Part shown: piece after piece, positions 31,271 to 42,177 of the stretch
Numbering within the stretch: the stretch's first letter is position 1
Layout of the letters: each line of letters opens with the position of its first letter
Source of the DNA: Kappaphycus alvarezii
Lineage: Eukaryota > Rhodophyta > Florideophyceae > Gigartinales > Solieriaceae
Length of the DNA stretch: 64,000 nt
NCBI GenBank assembly: GCA_002205965.3
Contig: NADL03000602.1
Location: forward strand, 248,001-312,000
Direction: 5' to 3'
Made by a program: the position numbers and the translations under genes
Notes under the pieces: model-generated
What the model was told of the DNA's origin: nothing
The model's input: the letters and a program-made list of their open reading frames with translations, nothing else
Database searches by the model: none

Positions 31271-32707
31271 CCAACTGGATCAATAAATATTTGGCATTGA
31301 GACCTCTAATTACACTCTTTATTAAATCTTACAGAAGCACGTCGCAAATTTGCAATAGATATTCCTACATTATGTTGTATAAAACATAGCTGTAACCTGA
31401 TTTGGTTCTAAAGGTATTAAATGGTTATTTAATACCTTTAGAACCAAATCATTACTCTTAGAATGATTTGAGACGCTTTAAAATTACTCTTTGAATTGAT
31501 TTCCGACAACGAATAATAATAAAGGGCTATAAAAAATGAGTTTTAAAATGCTTTTTGAATAAATGTTCGAGTCAAACTCGAGAATATGATATTTCAAGCG
31601 CTGAGAAAACTGTTCCTTTTTTCAAATTCAAAAATAAATATAATTAATGGCTATGATTCTATCGATATTGCAGGTTCAGAATTTAATATCTGGGATTATA
31701 TGCAATCAGCAGCAACTGTATTTCCCAAAATTTAAATACGCCTTGAAACTATTCATTAAGTCGAATTCTCAAGAATTTCAACATCTAAGGAAGCTCTTCG
31801 ATGGAATCATGGATGAAGTCTTCCTAAGTGATACATCAATCTGATCCTCTACGTGTATTCCACAGCTCTCATAATCCACAAACTAAATCATATTTAATTA
31901 TCCGTCAAATTCAGCCCCCCATAATGTTGCCGTTTGGTGATATTTCTACGATTTAACGTAAAATATTTTAATTTGAGGCTTTCTTGTTCAAAAGGTCATG
32001 ATTCAATGCTCTACTGCTGCTTCAAAATATTTTTCTTCGGTTTTTGAGAATAATGGTACACAGTATTTGTCAACTCTAGAATCAATAGTACCAATAACTG
32101 TGCACCTACATGTATATCTTATCTAGTCACCCGGAGAGAAATCAAATTTTAATGCTTAAAAATAGCACGAGAATCTGAGCGTACTCAATAAAGAAAATAA
32201 AGCCGACACAAGTAGCCTTAATTTCAATTTAATCAGCTCTGTGTTCACAATTTTTTTGAGAAATGGCATTTTGTAATTGACTGTCTTCCTTTTTCTATAT
32301 TTACTTCACACAAATATGTGTGGTGGCTGGATGGAAAAATCTTCGGTACTGTTCCTGTCATAAAACTATTACTTTTACCAAACATTAACAATATGAAAAC
32401 ACTGTTGAAATGCAATGTAGCCGAAGTTAATTACTTTTCTATTAACATTTTTTCCAGATTTATTCATAATAAATGCAGTACAATATTTATCTTACTAATT
32501 TCGGGTAAAATATTATCATTTTTGCTTTCTATTAATTCATCTGAGGTAAAATATTCAAACGTAGATTAAATGGAGATTGAAATCAAATATTGATGATCAA
32601 AAACACTCGGGTGTGATTGTCACGTTTCGCCCAATACAAAAATTGTCCTAACCTTTATTTGGTATTTTGAGTGTACGGATAACAGGACTCGTTTTCTTTG
32701 AGTTGAC
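31271..32707. other. Non-coding interior between two LTR-like repeats (possible LARD/TRIM-type unit)
   Basis: The interval of about 1.44 kb has no gag or pol motif in any frame I read. With its flanks it would form a 2.27-kb LTR-flanked element without coding capacity. A primer binding site and matching target duplication were not found, so two solo LTRs remain possible. Confidence 0.4.
31399..31450. repeat. Perfect 24-bp inverted repeat with a 4-nt loop
   Basis: The arm at 31399-31422 (start GATTTGGTTCTAAAGG) is the exact reverse complement of 31427-31450, with GGTT between. A second stem, CAAATCATT/AATGATTTG, overlaps its right arm at about 31445-31470, so two alternative hairpins compete. 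It lies between the two LTR-like repeats. Confidence 0.95.
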
Positions 32708-33128
32708 TGTTTGGGTAGAAGTTTTTGAAACTGATGGCTGATTCGGGCCGCTACTCGACCGAGCCCCGGTACTAATTTTACTCTAGGCAGAATAGAAAAG
32801 GCAAAAATACATTAGGTGAAGGTATCGGGCTAGTTCTATTGGGGACCGAAGGCCCGTGAAACAGTATAAATTTTAATGTCAGGCTAGTCAGCCAAGTATG
32901 GCAACGAGGGATACTACGATATGAAGTGGACTTCGTCCCAACAGGATGAACCTACTGGATGAATTGCTACCTATAAGGGGAGTCTAATAGTCAATCTACA
33001 TCATTACAGTATTTGACTTTGTTTAGTGTGGATGGCTATGCCACCCACACACAGTATTTTACAACTACCTTACTGTAGTGTACCTGAGTTGGGTCGAATC
33101 GACTAGGTTAACTAGGATATTATTAACA
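32708..33128 (+). repeat. LTR-like direct repeat, copy 2
   Basis: About 421 bp from TGTTTG to TTAACA, the partner of 30859-31270. Most differences between the copies are scattered substitutions, which points to an old pair. It contains TACAGTA and TACTGTAGTGTAC, as copy 1 has TACTGTAC near 31219. Confidence 0.65.
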
Positions 33129-36100
33129 GTGAGCCTCATGAACTATTAAAGCTAGAGTTAAAAATATGAGAATGAGTAAAAGAGATGGTTTTACCTTATA
33201 GGTAACACTGAAATCTTGATAGCATTATCTTAAATACTAAAGTTTTCAAAACATTTCGACTACGATATTGGAAATAGTAATAGTTATATCTAAATTGATG
33301 CAAATAAAAGGTGTTGATCTTAAAATCTCAGATTTCTAGAGGTAAAAAGGTTAATAAAGGGTAGAAATAAATTTCAGATCGGAAAGTATTTCTCGATCCG
33401 GCTGGGACTGGGAAATCCATGAAGAAGTGCTGCAAAAAGTTTTTATTTACTCCATTACATAAATTCAGATTATACTACCGGAAAAGTTTCTCTGATTATT
33501 TTGAAATTGAGGTCAATATTCATATATCGTATCTGTTATGGACGTAAGCATAATTGAATGATAAGTATAAGTTGCCAAATTTTAAATGGCGATACAAATA
33601 ATTTTCTTCTGAATTGGTATTCTACTGTTATAAATAATTAATTAGACATAAACTTTAAGGGTTTATGTCCCATTTTCATGAGCAGAAACGTAATATTATT
33701 TATGAATAAAGCAAGAAAAGTTTTTCTAGAAATGCCAATTCATTTTCTGATGATAGACATACGTTATAAATACGTTGCATCTTAACTTTTTTGAGGGGCT
33801 CATGGAAACTTTTTCACAGTATTTTTATGAAGTATTGACTAAATTTAATCAATTTGGGACTGAAACGTGCTAAAAATTAAAAATTGCTTATAGGTATGAA
33901 AAAATAATACAAACTCATCTTTTTCACCGAAAAGTAATATTTATATCTCAAAAGTAATTCTAACTATTCATTTTTGATACTTTCCCAAACGATAATAATT
34001 TGAAAAGTGGAACTGAAAAGTCGTTGACAATAGAAATTGATATTTGATCATTATATCAGATTTTAACCTTGCAATTTGACATGTCTGGGTCATTGATGAA
34101 AAGACCGCTATTTATCATGCAAACGAGGCTTTGAATGAGTATTTGCGTTTTCATAAATTTGAGAACAACGATTTTTTTGTTCTAAGATTCCGTGAAAATA
34201 CCCCTTCCAGTTTCAGAAATGAAAATTAACATTCACTTCTTGAACTTATTAAGTTCTCATACCGAGAACGAGGATTTAAAATTATCAATGTACATGAAGA
34301 TATAAGAACAAAATTCGTGAATTCAAAAAAGAGAATTATTTTTTGGGCGTTTACAACCCTTTGCAGAATGAAAAATTTTACAGTTCTTTTGTAAATTCTG
34401 GCGTGGTTTGGAAAACTGGTTACTACCTTATTGCTAAACACTTTGAAAAAATGTGACTTGTTTTATGCTGATAAATCACTTAAAAAAGCGGAATGCATTT
34501 CAAATTATGCACCATAAGAGCCTTTTCGAATTAAGGGCCACCAGAACTTTTCGGCATCAAAAACATTTGCACAGATACACCTAAATACTTTAAAGAAACT
34601 AGTAATTGAAGTATCTCAACCATAAATTTGATGGTTTTGGTAAAACAGAGGTATGTATACCCCGAAGTTAACCATATTTTCTAGGGTACAAAAGCTAATA
34701 TTCCTTCTAATATGGATCAAAAGAGCCGTACTTATTTCAACAACTCTCCTGTATCACGTCTTTATTCAAGTAAATAGATCTGCATATTTTTGCACTTGTT
34801 CAAGGAAAGACTTAAAAACTCTGAAGATATTCATTAACTTTCTCCTTTCATACTTCAATATATATATGTCATACCAGCCTAGTCCATACTAAATCCAAAT
34901 CTATTTATATTTATTTCTGCACGTATAAACATTTATCCATGAAAATTTTAAAAAGAGAAAATTAGGTGATTATCTGAAGTATATAATGTACAATATAGTT
35001 TTTCTAAATGCATATGTATTGGATAATGATTTTAATCAAAAATCTATAAAATCCTTAATGATTTCACATATTTTGTAGCCTAATACTTTCAGAAGTATGA
35101 AAGTTGATTCTTTCAGAATGTAACTAAGAAAAAGCAACTTCATTTCAGTACCAGCTCTAGAAATCAAGGAAAAGAAATTAGTCAACAATGTGGCCATCAA
35201 TGTTTTTTCATATATATATTTTTTTAAGCGTGAACTGTCGAAATACAATCACACTGACAGCGAAATACTATTCTTATTGTCCTCCAAATATGGTAAGACC
35301 TTTACTTTTAATAACTTTATGCAATTTAAAAGTTTTTTCGATAAAATCCATATTAATTTTCGCTTTTTTGATTTTTTTGCTTTATCTATTTCTGTAAATT
35401 TTGTTCAAATTTATCCATAATTTTTCTCATATTTAGAAATTTCCCCTGTATGTCTTTATAAGGATTTTTCTATTATAAATATTTACTTTTTTGAAAAATG
35501 TCTTCCATTTTAACACAAATAGTACTGAAAATCTACTACAATATTTCTTTCAATAAATACTCACTGGGTATACTAAAATATTTTAGCAGCAAAATGTCGT
35601 ATTTCGTACTTCACCTCTGTATTGCAAAATTCAATAAAAGACATAAGTCAGAAAGTCTTTTCAATTACCTTCCCGAGGAATTAATAAGCAAAAATATTTA
35701 TTTATTTTTTGAATTTTGAAGTTGATCTGAAATATTTTTTTGAATCCCGAATGAGTTTCAGATGGAGAGTTCTATTTCAAATAAATTATATATTATTTGA
35801 AAACATAAAAGTTTAACTACTTTAATATATCATATTTGGATTGCGATTCTGGTTTTTTCAGAAGCGAGCTGATTCTGTTTATAGATTGAACAACTTATCA
35901 AATTTTTCTAGATTCTTGTGTTAGCATACGCAACAATATACATCTCTTACAATTTTTTATGTTCAATGACCTTTTATCAGATTTTATATACCAATATTTA
36001 ATGAATCATTCAAAATAAATATTACAGCTTGCATAATTTCCTTCTCTCCAGATTTTACTCAGCAACTACGAAAAAAATAATGCATAAGAACACATGAATC

Positions 36101-37273
36101 TTGAGTAGAATAAAACGCATTGCATTATGCACGTCCAAATGCTCTAAATATGCAGCAAAGAAAATCAGAACAAATTTTTATTGGCATCTGAAAAATATAT
36201 CTTCTCCTTTAAGTCAGGCTTATAAATGCATAAAAATTGGCACGGGGGTAATTTTTGAGCTCCCTTTCACTGCAGAATGTCTTCACATGGTAATGATTTG
36301 GGAAACGGGGAAATAATGCAATCCAAAAGGAACTCCTTATTGCATATTTTGGGTAATTAGAGAACAGTATCGGGATTTAAAGTTTTTATGATGACCAGAA
36401 AAGCTTTGGAGACACATTTGCGTAACCAAAGAGCTATTTTAAACCCCATTTGCAGCTTAGGAAACAAGAATATTACTAGAAACTACAGAACCTTATTCAC
36501 CCCTATTCTTTCCGTACAGGTATCAGAAACATTTACTCCACTCCCGGAAGAGGCTATAATCCTCTGTTATCTCTACCAAAAACTTATCACTACAGCTTAG
36601 GAGTATGAGCAGACTACTTTTTATCATTTCGAGATGAAATTTCTCATTCTATTTTACTATTATTGAAAAGAGTGGTGAAAGGAGTGGTTTGGCCAGACTG
36701 TTCCAAAAATATGAAGCTTTATTCAGCCAAAGGTGTTTTCTTCCTTGATTAGGTTATTTTAATTAGTGTCTGACCAGAGCCCCCTAGTACCTGCAGGATA
36801 TTTTTGTAATTGGACACACGATTAAGGATAATACGGACGCGAAAAGAAATTATTTCATCGCATTTAAAATTGCGAAAAGGTAGGAAATCTCATGAATTCC
36901 TTTTTGCGAGTACCTCTTAATAGTGGAACAGGGAAAATTAATAGAACTGTACTTTTTTTCGTAGCGATAGAGAATCTGCTATCTTTAGAGAATATATAGG
37001 AAATTTCGAGAGTGCTCTAATCGGGCACGGGCCGCTTAGGCCCATGAATGGTATTACCTCAGTCGTGACATACAATTGAGTCTGAGTCAAACATTTAATA
37101 AATAAATGGCAATCTGAAAGGGGGGAAAATTTGGGACCTTCAATGATTGAAAAATAGGTTAGCCTATTTTCTGAAGCACATAAAATAATTGATACGAGTG
37201 GTCGGCATGTGAGAACCAAGAAACCGATTTAATCCGGTTCGAAGTCGCTAGAAGGCCGACGTTAGAACAGCCA
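33129..37273. other. A/T-rich gene-free block
   Basis: No protein motif is visible. A small hairpin (GACATAAAC/GTTTATGTC, 33645-33669) is present. Short frames are what this base composition would give by chance. Confidence 0.6.
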
Positions 37274-37283
37274 GTAGGCAGGC

Positions 37284-37440
37284 GGGTAGGGACGAATACA
37301 CGCACTATACACGCTGTACACAGAAAGGAAGGAGAACCTCACAGATTTCGAAGGAGATCCCCAAAATATGCATGTGTAAGGGCTGCCACCATTTAGAACG
37401 TGCCAAGTAGGGGATCCCCAGCTCGAGCGTATGTTATTGG
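37284..37440 (+). repeat. MULE left terminal inverted repeat
   Basis: Pairs with the reverse complement of 40884-41040. Conserved blocks include ACAGATTTCGAAG and CCACCATTTAGAACGTGCC. The match stops after TATTGG on both sides. Confidence 0.9.
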
Positions 37441-37755
37441 TCCAATTCGTTCGAGGTCTGAAGTAGCCAACATCAAACCTCAGCAGCTCTCACATGCTTT
37501 CAACTTCTTTCTAGCAAAACTTCTTCTGACATGTATATCATATGTATGCTCTTACAAGAGCTCTCTCACCGCAGTTAATCACCCAAAACACCAATCTCAG
37601 TGCCAATTCACACTGACACTTTCATTTTCATTTCAGAATCTCACTTCTAGCTTTGATATCTGTGCTTACTCAATGTAGGCTACATGTTCTTACGCATATA
37701 CAAGAAGAGAGATGTGCGCATTCACTCCTAAAATGGTGATGCTCTGGGTATATTC

Positions 37756-37974
37756 ATGAACGGATACCTGGATCAAAATCTTTCGAATTCAGGCGATGAA
37801 TGCGATCTTTACGCCACAGAAAAAGAACGGCTTGACGCTAGAAAGCGCAGATCGCGCTACCCCCCAATCAACTACGACATACTGAAAGAAAAGAAACATT
37901 TTTTCTGGAAGAGTTACAACGCAAAACCAGTATCATTCTTGATTGAAGAGTGCTCAATTGATTTCGAGAGCTGA
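37756..37974 (+). pseudogene. MULE N-terminal reading frame, short
   Basis: A 72-codon frame starts at ATG 37756 ('MNGYLDQNLSN'). It has a charged stretch 'EKERLDARKRRSRYPPINYD' and ends at a stop at 37974. It may be the first part of the transposase or of an accessory protein. I recognise no domain. Confidence 0.35.
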
Positions 37975-38156
37975 AAGCAGTTTAGCGTCACCTCTACATC
38001 ATCATAAAAGATGGTTACGAGTGTGATTGGAACTTTTTGAACTCATTCATAACATCTTGCAATCAAAATGAGTGGTTTTGCAGTACATTGATCACGTCAG
38101 GAATCTACGAGCTAGAGCCGATGAATGGCATAGTTTTACTATGCCATTGAAGTGTG

Positions 38157-38780
38157 ATGGGGAGAATGCTCACAACCACATTCATTCACATGTCCAAAGA
38201 GGAGGTCCAAAGACGGGTAGAAGCCATCAAATACTCAGTAAAAGATAAAGCCCCAGACGTTATGCGTATTCATTTCATACAATTCACACCGAAAGGACAG
38301 GCAGGATCGACTTCAAAAAGAGTGATCACTTCTGAAGTGGTTTTCATGGGAGAAGACGGTGATGATGACAGAAAGGAGTTTATGAGCACAATAGCAGTCG
38401 AAAACGAGCAAAGAAAGCAGCAGAAACTCACTGTATTAGGACCAGTATCTCCACAGGTTCCTAGACTCTCTTTTGCTGTCAATGAAGACAACACTAATGA
38501 CTCAATCGTAGACGTTTGGGAAAAGGTTAAAGATGCCGATGGAGTGCAAAAATGTCTTGCTGCCCAGCGTGGGCATGCTCAAGCTGAGAGCAGAGACTCT
38601 ATTGGTTGTGGGAATCTCGAAAAAGCAGCTACAAGACAAGTCCGTAATGAATCTGAGGAGGAGAAGGGAGAGAGCATGGCTGAAAGAGAATCCAATAGTG
38701 AGGATCAACAAAGAGAGGTATGTGTTTTTGATATTCAAAACGGTGTTGAAGAAGCTGAAGTCCACCCGGTTCTAATCTAA
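38157..38780 (+). CDS. MULE-internal ORF, 207 residues, unknown function
   Basis: The longest intact frame in the element starts at ATG 38157 ('MGRMLTTTFIHMSKEEVQRR'). The first 60 residues could be folded (alternating 'RIHFIQFTPKG', 'TSEVVFMGEDGDD'). The rest is highly charged, with Glu/Lys/Arg/Ser-rich segments ('NESEEEKGESMAERESNSED'). It may be the N-terminal, DNA-binding part of the transposase before the catalytic core at 39.2 kb, or a separate element protein. It is strange that it is free of stops while the core is broken. Confidence 0.45.
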   Translation: MGRMLTTTFIHMSKEEVQRRVEAIKYSVKDKAPDVMRIHFIQFTPKGQAGSTSKRVITSEVVFMGEDGDDDRKEFMSTIAVENEQRKQQKLTVLGPVSPQVPRLSFAVNEDNTNDSIVDVWEKVKDADGVQKCLAAQRGHAQAESRDSIGCGNLEKAATRQVRNESEEEKGESMAERESNSEDQQREVCVFDIQNGVEEAEVHPVLI

Positions 38781-39198
38781 CCACATGTTACAACATTTTT
38801 TTGTTTCTTTCCTCAGATGGATGCAGGTATACATCGCAGTGCAGTGTCTCCAACCACTTTTCTCTGCGCGGAATTCGGGAATGTAGACCAGAGTCTGGAT
38901 TTTACCACCATATGAACAGCTGAAGAAGCTACGTGAAACGCATTTATGGCATTTTTGGAATTAATACCAGCGCATGCAACCCATAATATTCTGCGCTATC
39001 TCCAACACATCGCAGATTGTCTCTGATTTTCTCTACATATCAGAGATTCCAAGTTTGTGGAAACTGAACCAACGAAAACACTATTGCGTGGCTATTTAGT
39101 GTGTGCGCTGGGAAAGAAAGAAAAGGTACAATGTGCATCCATGGCACGGGTCCGGTGAGTTCAGGAAATACCAAGGTTGAAAAAATTCGGCATATCAG

Positions 39199-39855
39199 TT
39201 GATGTATGCCGTTGAAATGTCTCAGAGCAAGCATAAACACCTTCCCAAAAGAAGTACTTATATCAAGCATGTCCCTCCTGAAGTGACAAAGGAAGCTTAC
39301 CATACGCATAATAATCTTCATATCAAGTACTCAGAAATCCTCTCTATTATTGAGGATAAGTACGACATCAATGTTGACCGAGGACGCTTTCGGCAGCGTC
39401 TAAGGTATCAGATGGAGGCAAGAAATCCAAAAGATAATGAAAGCCTTAGGTTGTACAGTAACCTCTTGAACATGAAAGCAGAAAAAGATCTTAACGCGAT
39501 TTTTTCCACCACGGATGAGAATAACTGTCTCCATTCCGTGGCATAGGCTTTCCACGAATGGATCTACGACTATGAAAGGTACAAGATAGTGCCAGGCGTT
39601 TTGATAGACTGCAAAGCGTTTTAAAACAGGTTTGGACTACCCTTGATATCTTTCAATGGAAAAGATAACGATGGGAGCCTCACTACATACTTCATGGGAT
39701 TCCTTCCGAATGAGTCGAATGCAAGTTTTCAGTGTATACTAGCTAGTAATTTAGTCGCTCAATATCCGTTCTCAAATCTGACTACTAAAGAACTGGTAGC
39801 AAATCGTTTCCAAATACAAATTATTTCCAAATGCCTTGTATTGTTGATACTTTGA
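39199..39855 (+). pseudogene. MULE transposase catalytic-domain relic
   Basis: One frame holds the core despite two stops, at 39544-39546 and near 39622. 'MSQSKHKHLPKRSTYIKHVP' and 'LRYQMEARNPKDNESLRLYS' give the helical part. 'YKIVPGVLIDCKAF' then 'NRFGLPLISFNGKDNDGSL' and 'FMGFLPNESNASFQCIL' match the MULE 'xxDxTxxTNRxxxPLxxxxGxDxxG...ExxxSFxWxL' block. This includes the first catalytic Asp (in 'LIDCKAF'). The downstream second Asp and the Glu are not visible, so the 3' half is lost or unrecognisable. Confidence 0.7.
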
Positions 39856-40518
39856 TTGAATACAACTCGCAAAAACGAGCAACAGCACTTTGGAACAGTG
39901 TTAGTCCCTGAGACTAGGTTTGAATCCTTGCGCTCTGGACCATTGTTTTACCATAAGCATCCCAGCTCTATATTAATCGTCGTGAGAATAATATATTTCT
40001 TGTAACAGGAAAAATAATGCTCGATCATAGCTTCAAAGCAGTTGGATTTCTTTGCAAAGCTGTTGTTTGAATCACATCAGATTCTGTACTGTGGGATAAG
40101 TTTGAATGCCAACTTGTCATAACCACGTCCATAGCCTTTTGGCGCAAAGTAGCATATATCTTTAGGTCTATCATGTACATGAAGTCCATTGAATGCATCT
40201 TCGTAGCAGTGCGCAGTTGAAATAGTCACAGATTCTTTTGCTGTTCAAATAGATTTGTGACAAAAACAAGGTACATGTAGTACATCAAAAATTGGCAAAC
40301 TAAAGCATGAGGCTTGAAGCCACGATTGGACCTGTGTCTTCTTTGATTTACAGTAGCGCTAAAATAATCGCGCTTGGGATCGAAGAAGAAGACCAAATTT
40401 GAATGCGAAAGTGAGCATTGTAATAAAAGACTGTTAAAGGCAACATAGACGCAGCCTTGAACCATATACGCGCAGTCATGGTAAACAGAATGCATGTCGT
40501 GCGGCACGCCAACTGGTT

Positions 40519-40890
40519 GTGGCAATGACTGCAGTTGCTCTGGCGACGCAGTGTGGCGCTGCGAGAGGTGCTGCAAACGCAACTGGCAGCGAGGCGCTGT
40601 CGCACGGTCGAAAAATGGAGGAGAATAAAGACCGCGACAAAACTGCAGACGCGAGCGAGAGCATGGCCGCGCGCAAGAGCGACGACGAAAAGTGCGAAGA
40701 AGCGGTGAATCTGCCGCAGGTGGGTGTTTTTTCTGCTATGGGAGAACAAGCAAAGGAAACCAGCGAAAGCGCGACAAATCCAGCGTTTCAAATTTTGAAC
40801 TGTAGCTTACAAATTTTGCAATCTTGCATGATGAGAATGTACACTTGTATCTCTCAAAGAAGGGACCACAGCATGGAAATCATCCAATAA
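40519..40890 (+). CDS. GC-rich ORF at the right end of the MULE, overlapping its TIR
   Basis: A 123-codon frame opens at ATG 40519 ('MAMTAVALATQCGAARGAAN'), contains a charged Lys/Glu/Asp middle ('MEENKDRDKTADASES') and ends seven bases inside the right TIR. Its composition is more GC-rich than the DNA around it. MULEs often carry such terminal or captured ORFs. I recognise no domain. The opposite strand is also open for 147 codons, so one of the two is a shadow. Confidence 0.35.
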   Translation: MAMTAVALATQCGAARGAANATGSEALSHGRKMEENKDRDKTADASESMAARKSDDEKCEEAVNLPQVGVFSAMGEQAKETSESATNPAFQILNCSLQILQSCMMRMYTCISQRRDHSMEIIQ

Positions 40891-41040
40891 AATACGTTCG
40901 AACTGGGGATCTGCTACTTGGCACGTTCTAAATGGTGGTAGCACTCACACAGGCATAATGCGCCGATCTTCTTCGAAATCTGTGGGGGTCTCCAGCCTTT
41001 TAGTGTACAACGTGTGCAGTGCGTGTAGTCGTCCCTACCC
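40884..41040 (-). repeat. MULE right terminal inverted repeat
   Basis: The reverse complement of this 157-bp segment aligns with 37284-37440, roughly 85 percent identical by eye. It is followed by the 9-bp GTAGACAGG. Confidence 0.9.
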
Positions 41041-41049
41041 GTAGACAGG

Positions 41050-41837
41050 GCGCGTTGGACGTGACAGCGGTCGCAACGTGTCTTTACATGAATATCCCAC
41101 GAACCTTCCCATATTATTCCATGGTCTTGACTGCAACGCTTCTTGCAACTTCTGTTATTACGGCGTAAGCATCTAACACGGTATATATGTGAATGAAAAT
41201 CATTCTTGACAAATCAAGCAGTTCGAAACGTTCGAGTTAGCACTGATAGTCAGCTACAGTATGTTACTTTTCTCTACCCCTTCAAATGTGACGTTTTTGA
41301 CAGAATAATGCTATAGCTTTACACTAGAGTTTCATTACTGTCGTTTTGAGTTCATTATCTCTTCAAAATGCGAGTTTTACGGCTCTGTACGCATAGTAAT
41401 TCTTAGAATAGCTATTTGAACTTTCAGAATCTTTTGAGTAGTTTAGGCTCACTTTGTAAATGCAAATTTCATCTATTTCCCTCAGAAATTTAAATTTAGT
41501 TTGAGTTCATAAAATGAATATTACTGTGAAACTTTTCGGCTTGCAATTATCATAAAATATCGTCAGATTTTTCATACCGATTCGAAGATCTAAAACGGAT
41601 ACAGTCTTAATTACCATTTTAAAAACGAGAAAGAGGAATCAAAAATAGCTGCCAGAGAAATTTATAGTTTTAATCGTGAAGAAATCACCCGCGCTGTGAT
41701 TCTTTGCTTGAAAATCGTGTAATTGTTTGACGCTATTAGATTCGAAACTTTATGCCCTTTTTTATAACATTATTCACTACAGTCCGGAAATGAGAAGTAC
41801 TTTAAGCTGTCAATATCTCTTTTCTTCCAGTCCTGCG
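41050..41837. other. A/T-rich spacer
   Basis: No protein, RNA gene or repeat is recognised. The 3' LTR of the gypsy element that follows would be expected left of 43.4 kb, but no copy of the 50.2-50.7 kb LTR is seen here. Confidence 0.4.
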
Positions 41838-42177
41838 TTAGTGTTGGGGACGTACGTTACAGTGACAAGTACTACTTTCCCCATCACCACGGTATTTTTC
41901 TCCTATGTTTTCGTAATCCCTCAGACTTCCTGAGTCTAGAGTGTAGGCATGGGGGAATATTTCTTCACTTCCCATGACGATACATAGCACGGGGAATTCC
42001 TCGGTTGTACTGTCGGACACTTGAAAATTCTTGGTACATTATGCAGAGATCCTGCATGCCTTGCCTTACATAGTCGAGGTTGGGGTGGCGAATTGTCTCC
42101 ATTCCATCGTCAGGATTTCGTGACGTCCACGGAATAGTTTTGATCAATTCCACTTCATTTCTTGATGACAAGGGCAT
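41838..42177 (-). pseudogene. Unidentified coding relic with one frameshift
   Basis: Two overlapping minus-strand frames join into one plausible peptide by a single 1-nt shift near 42020. 'NEVELIKTIPWTSRNPDDGM' and 'DYVRQGMQDLCIMYQEF' continue as 'VSDSTTEEFPVLCIVMGSEE' and 'AYTLDSGSLRDYENIGEKYR'. It looks genuinely coding. It lies downstream of the gypsy chromodomain, where a 3' ORF of the element could be, but may belong to another element. I recognise no family. Confidence 0.4.

Larger units (their letters stand above)
37284..41040 (+). mobile_element. Mutator-like element (MULE), complete ends, decayed transposase
   Basis: The 3757-bp element is bounded by 157-bp terminal inverted repeats starting GGGTAGGGACGA. 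They are flanked by near-matching 9-bp direct repeats, GTAGGCAGG at 37274-37282 and GTAGACAGG at 41041-41049. One unpaired C lies between the left duplication and the repeat. Long TIRs and 9-bp target duplications are the hallmark of Mutator-like elements. The inside carries a MULE transposase core near 39.2-39.85 kb plus two further ORFs. One mismatch in the target duplication, TIR divergence and stops show that the insertion is not recent. Confidence 0.85.

Noticed and set aside
33095..33115. tRNA B-box-like GGGTCGAATC in the LTR-like repeat, suggesting a SINE
   Set aside because: It lies near the end of the repeat with no A box upstream at SINE spacing, and the repeat has TG...CA ends instead.
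37215..37250. tRNA-like B box GGTTCGAAGTC near the MULE
   Set aside because: No A box, acceptor stem or cloverleaf can be drawn around it.
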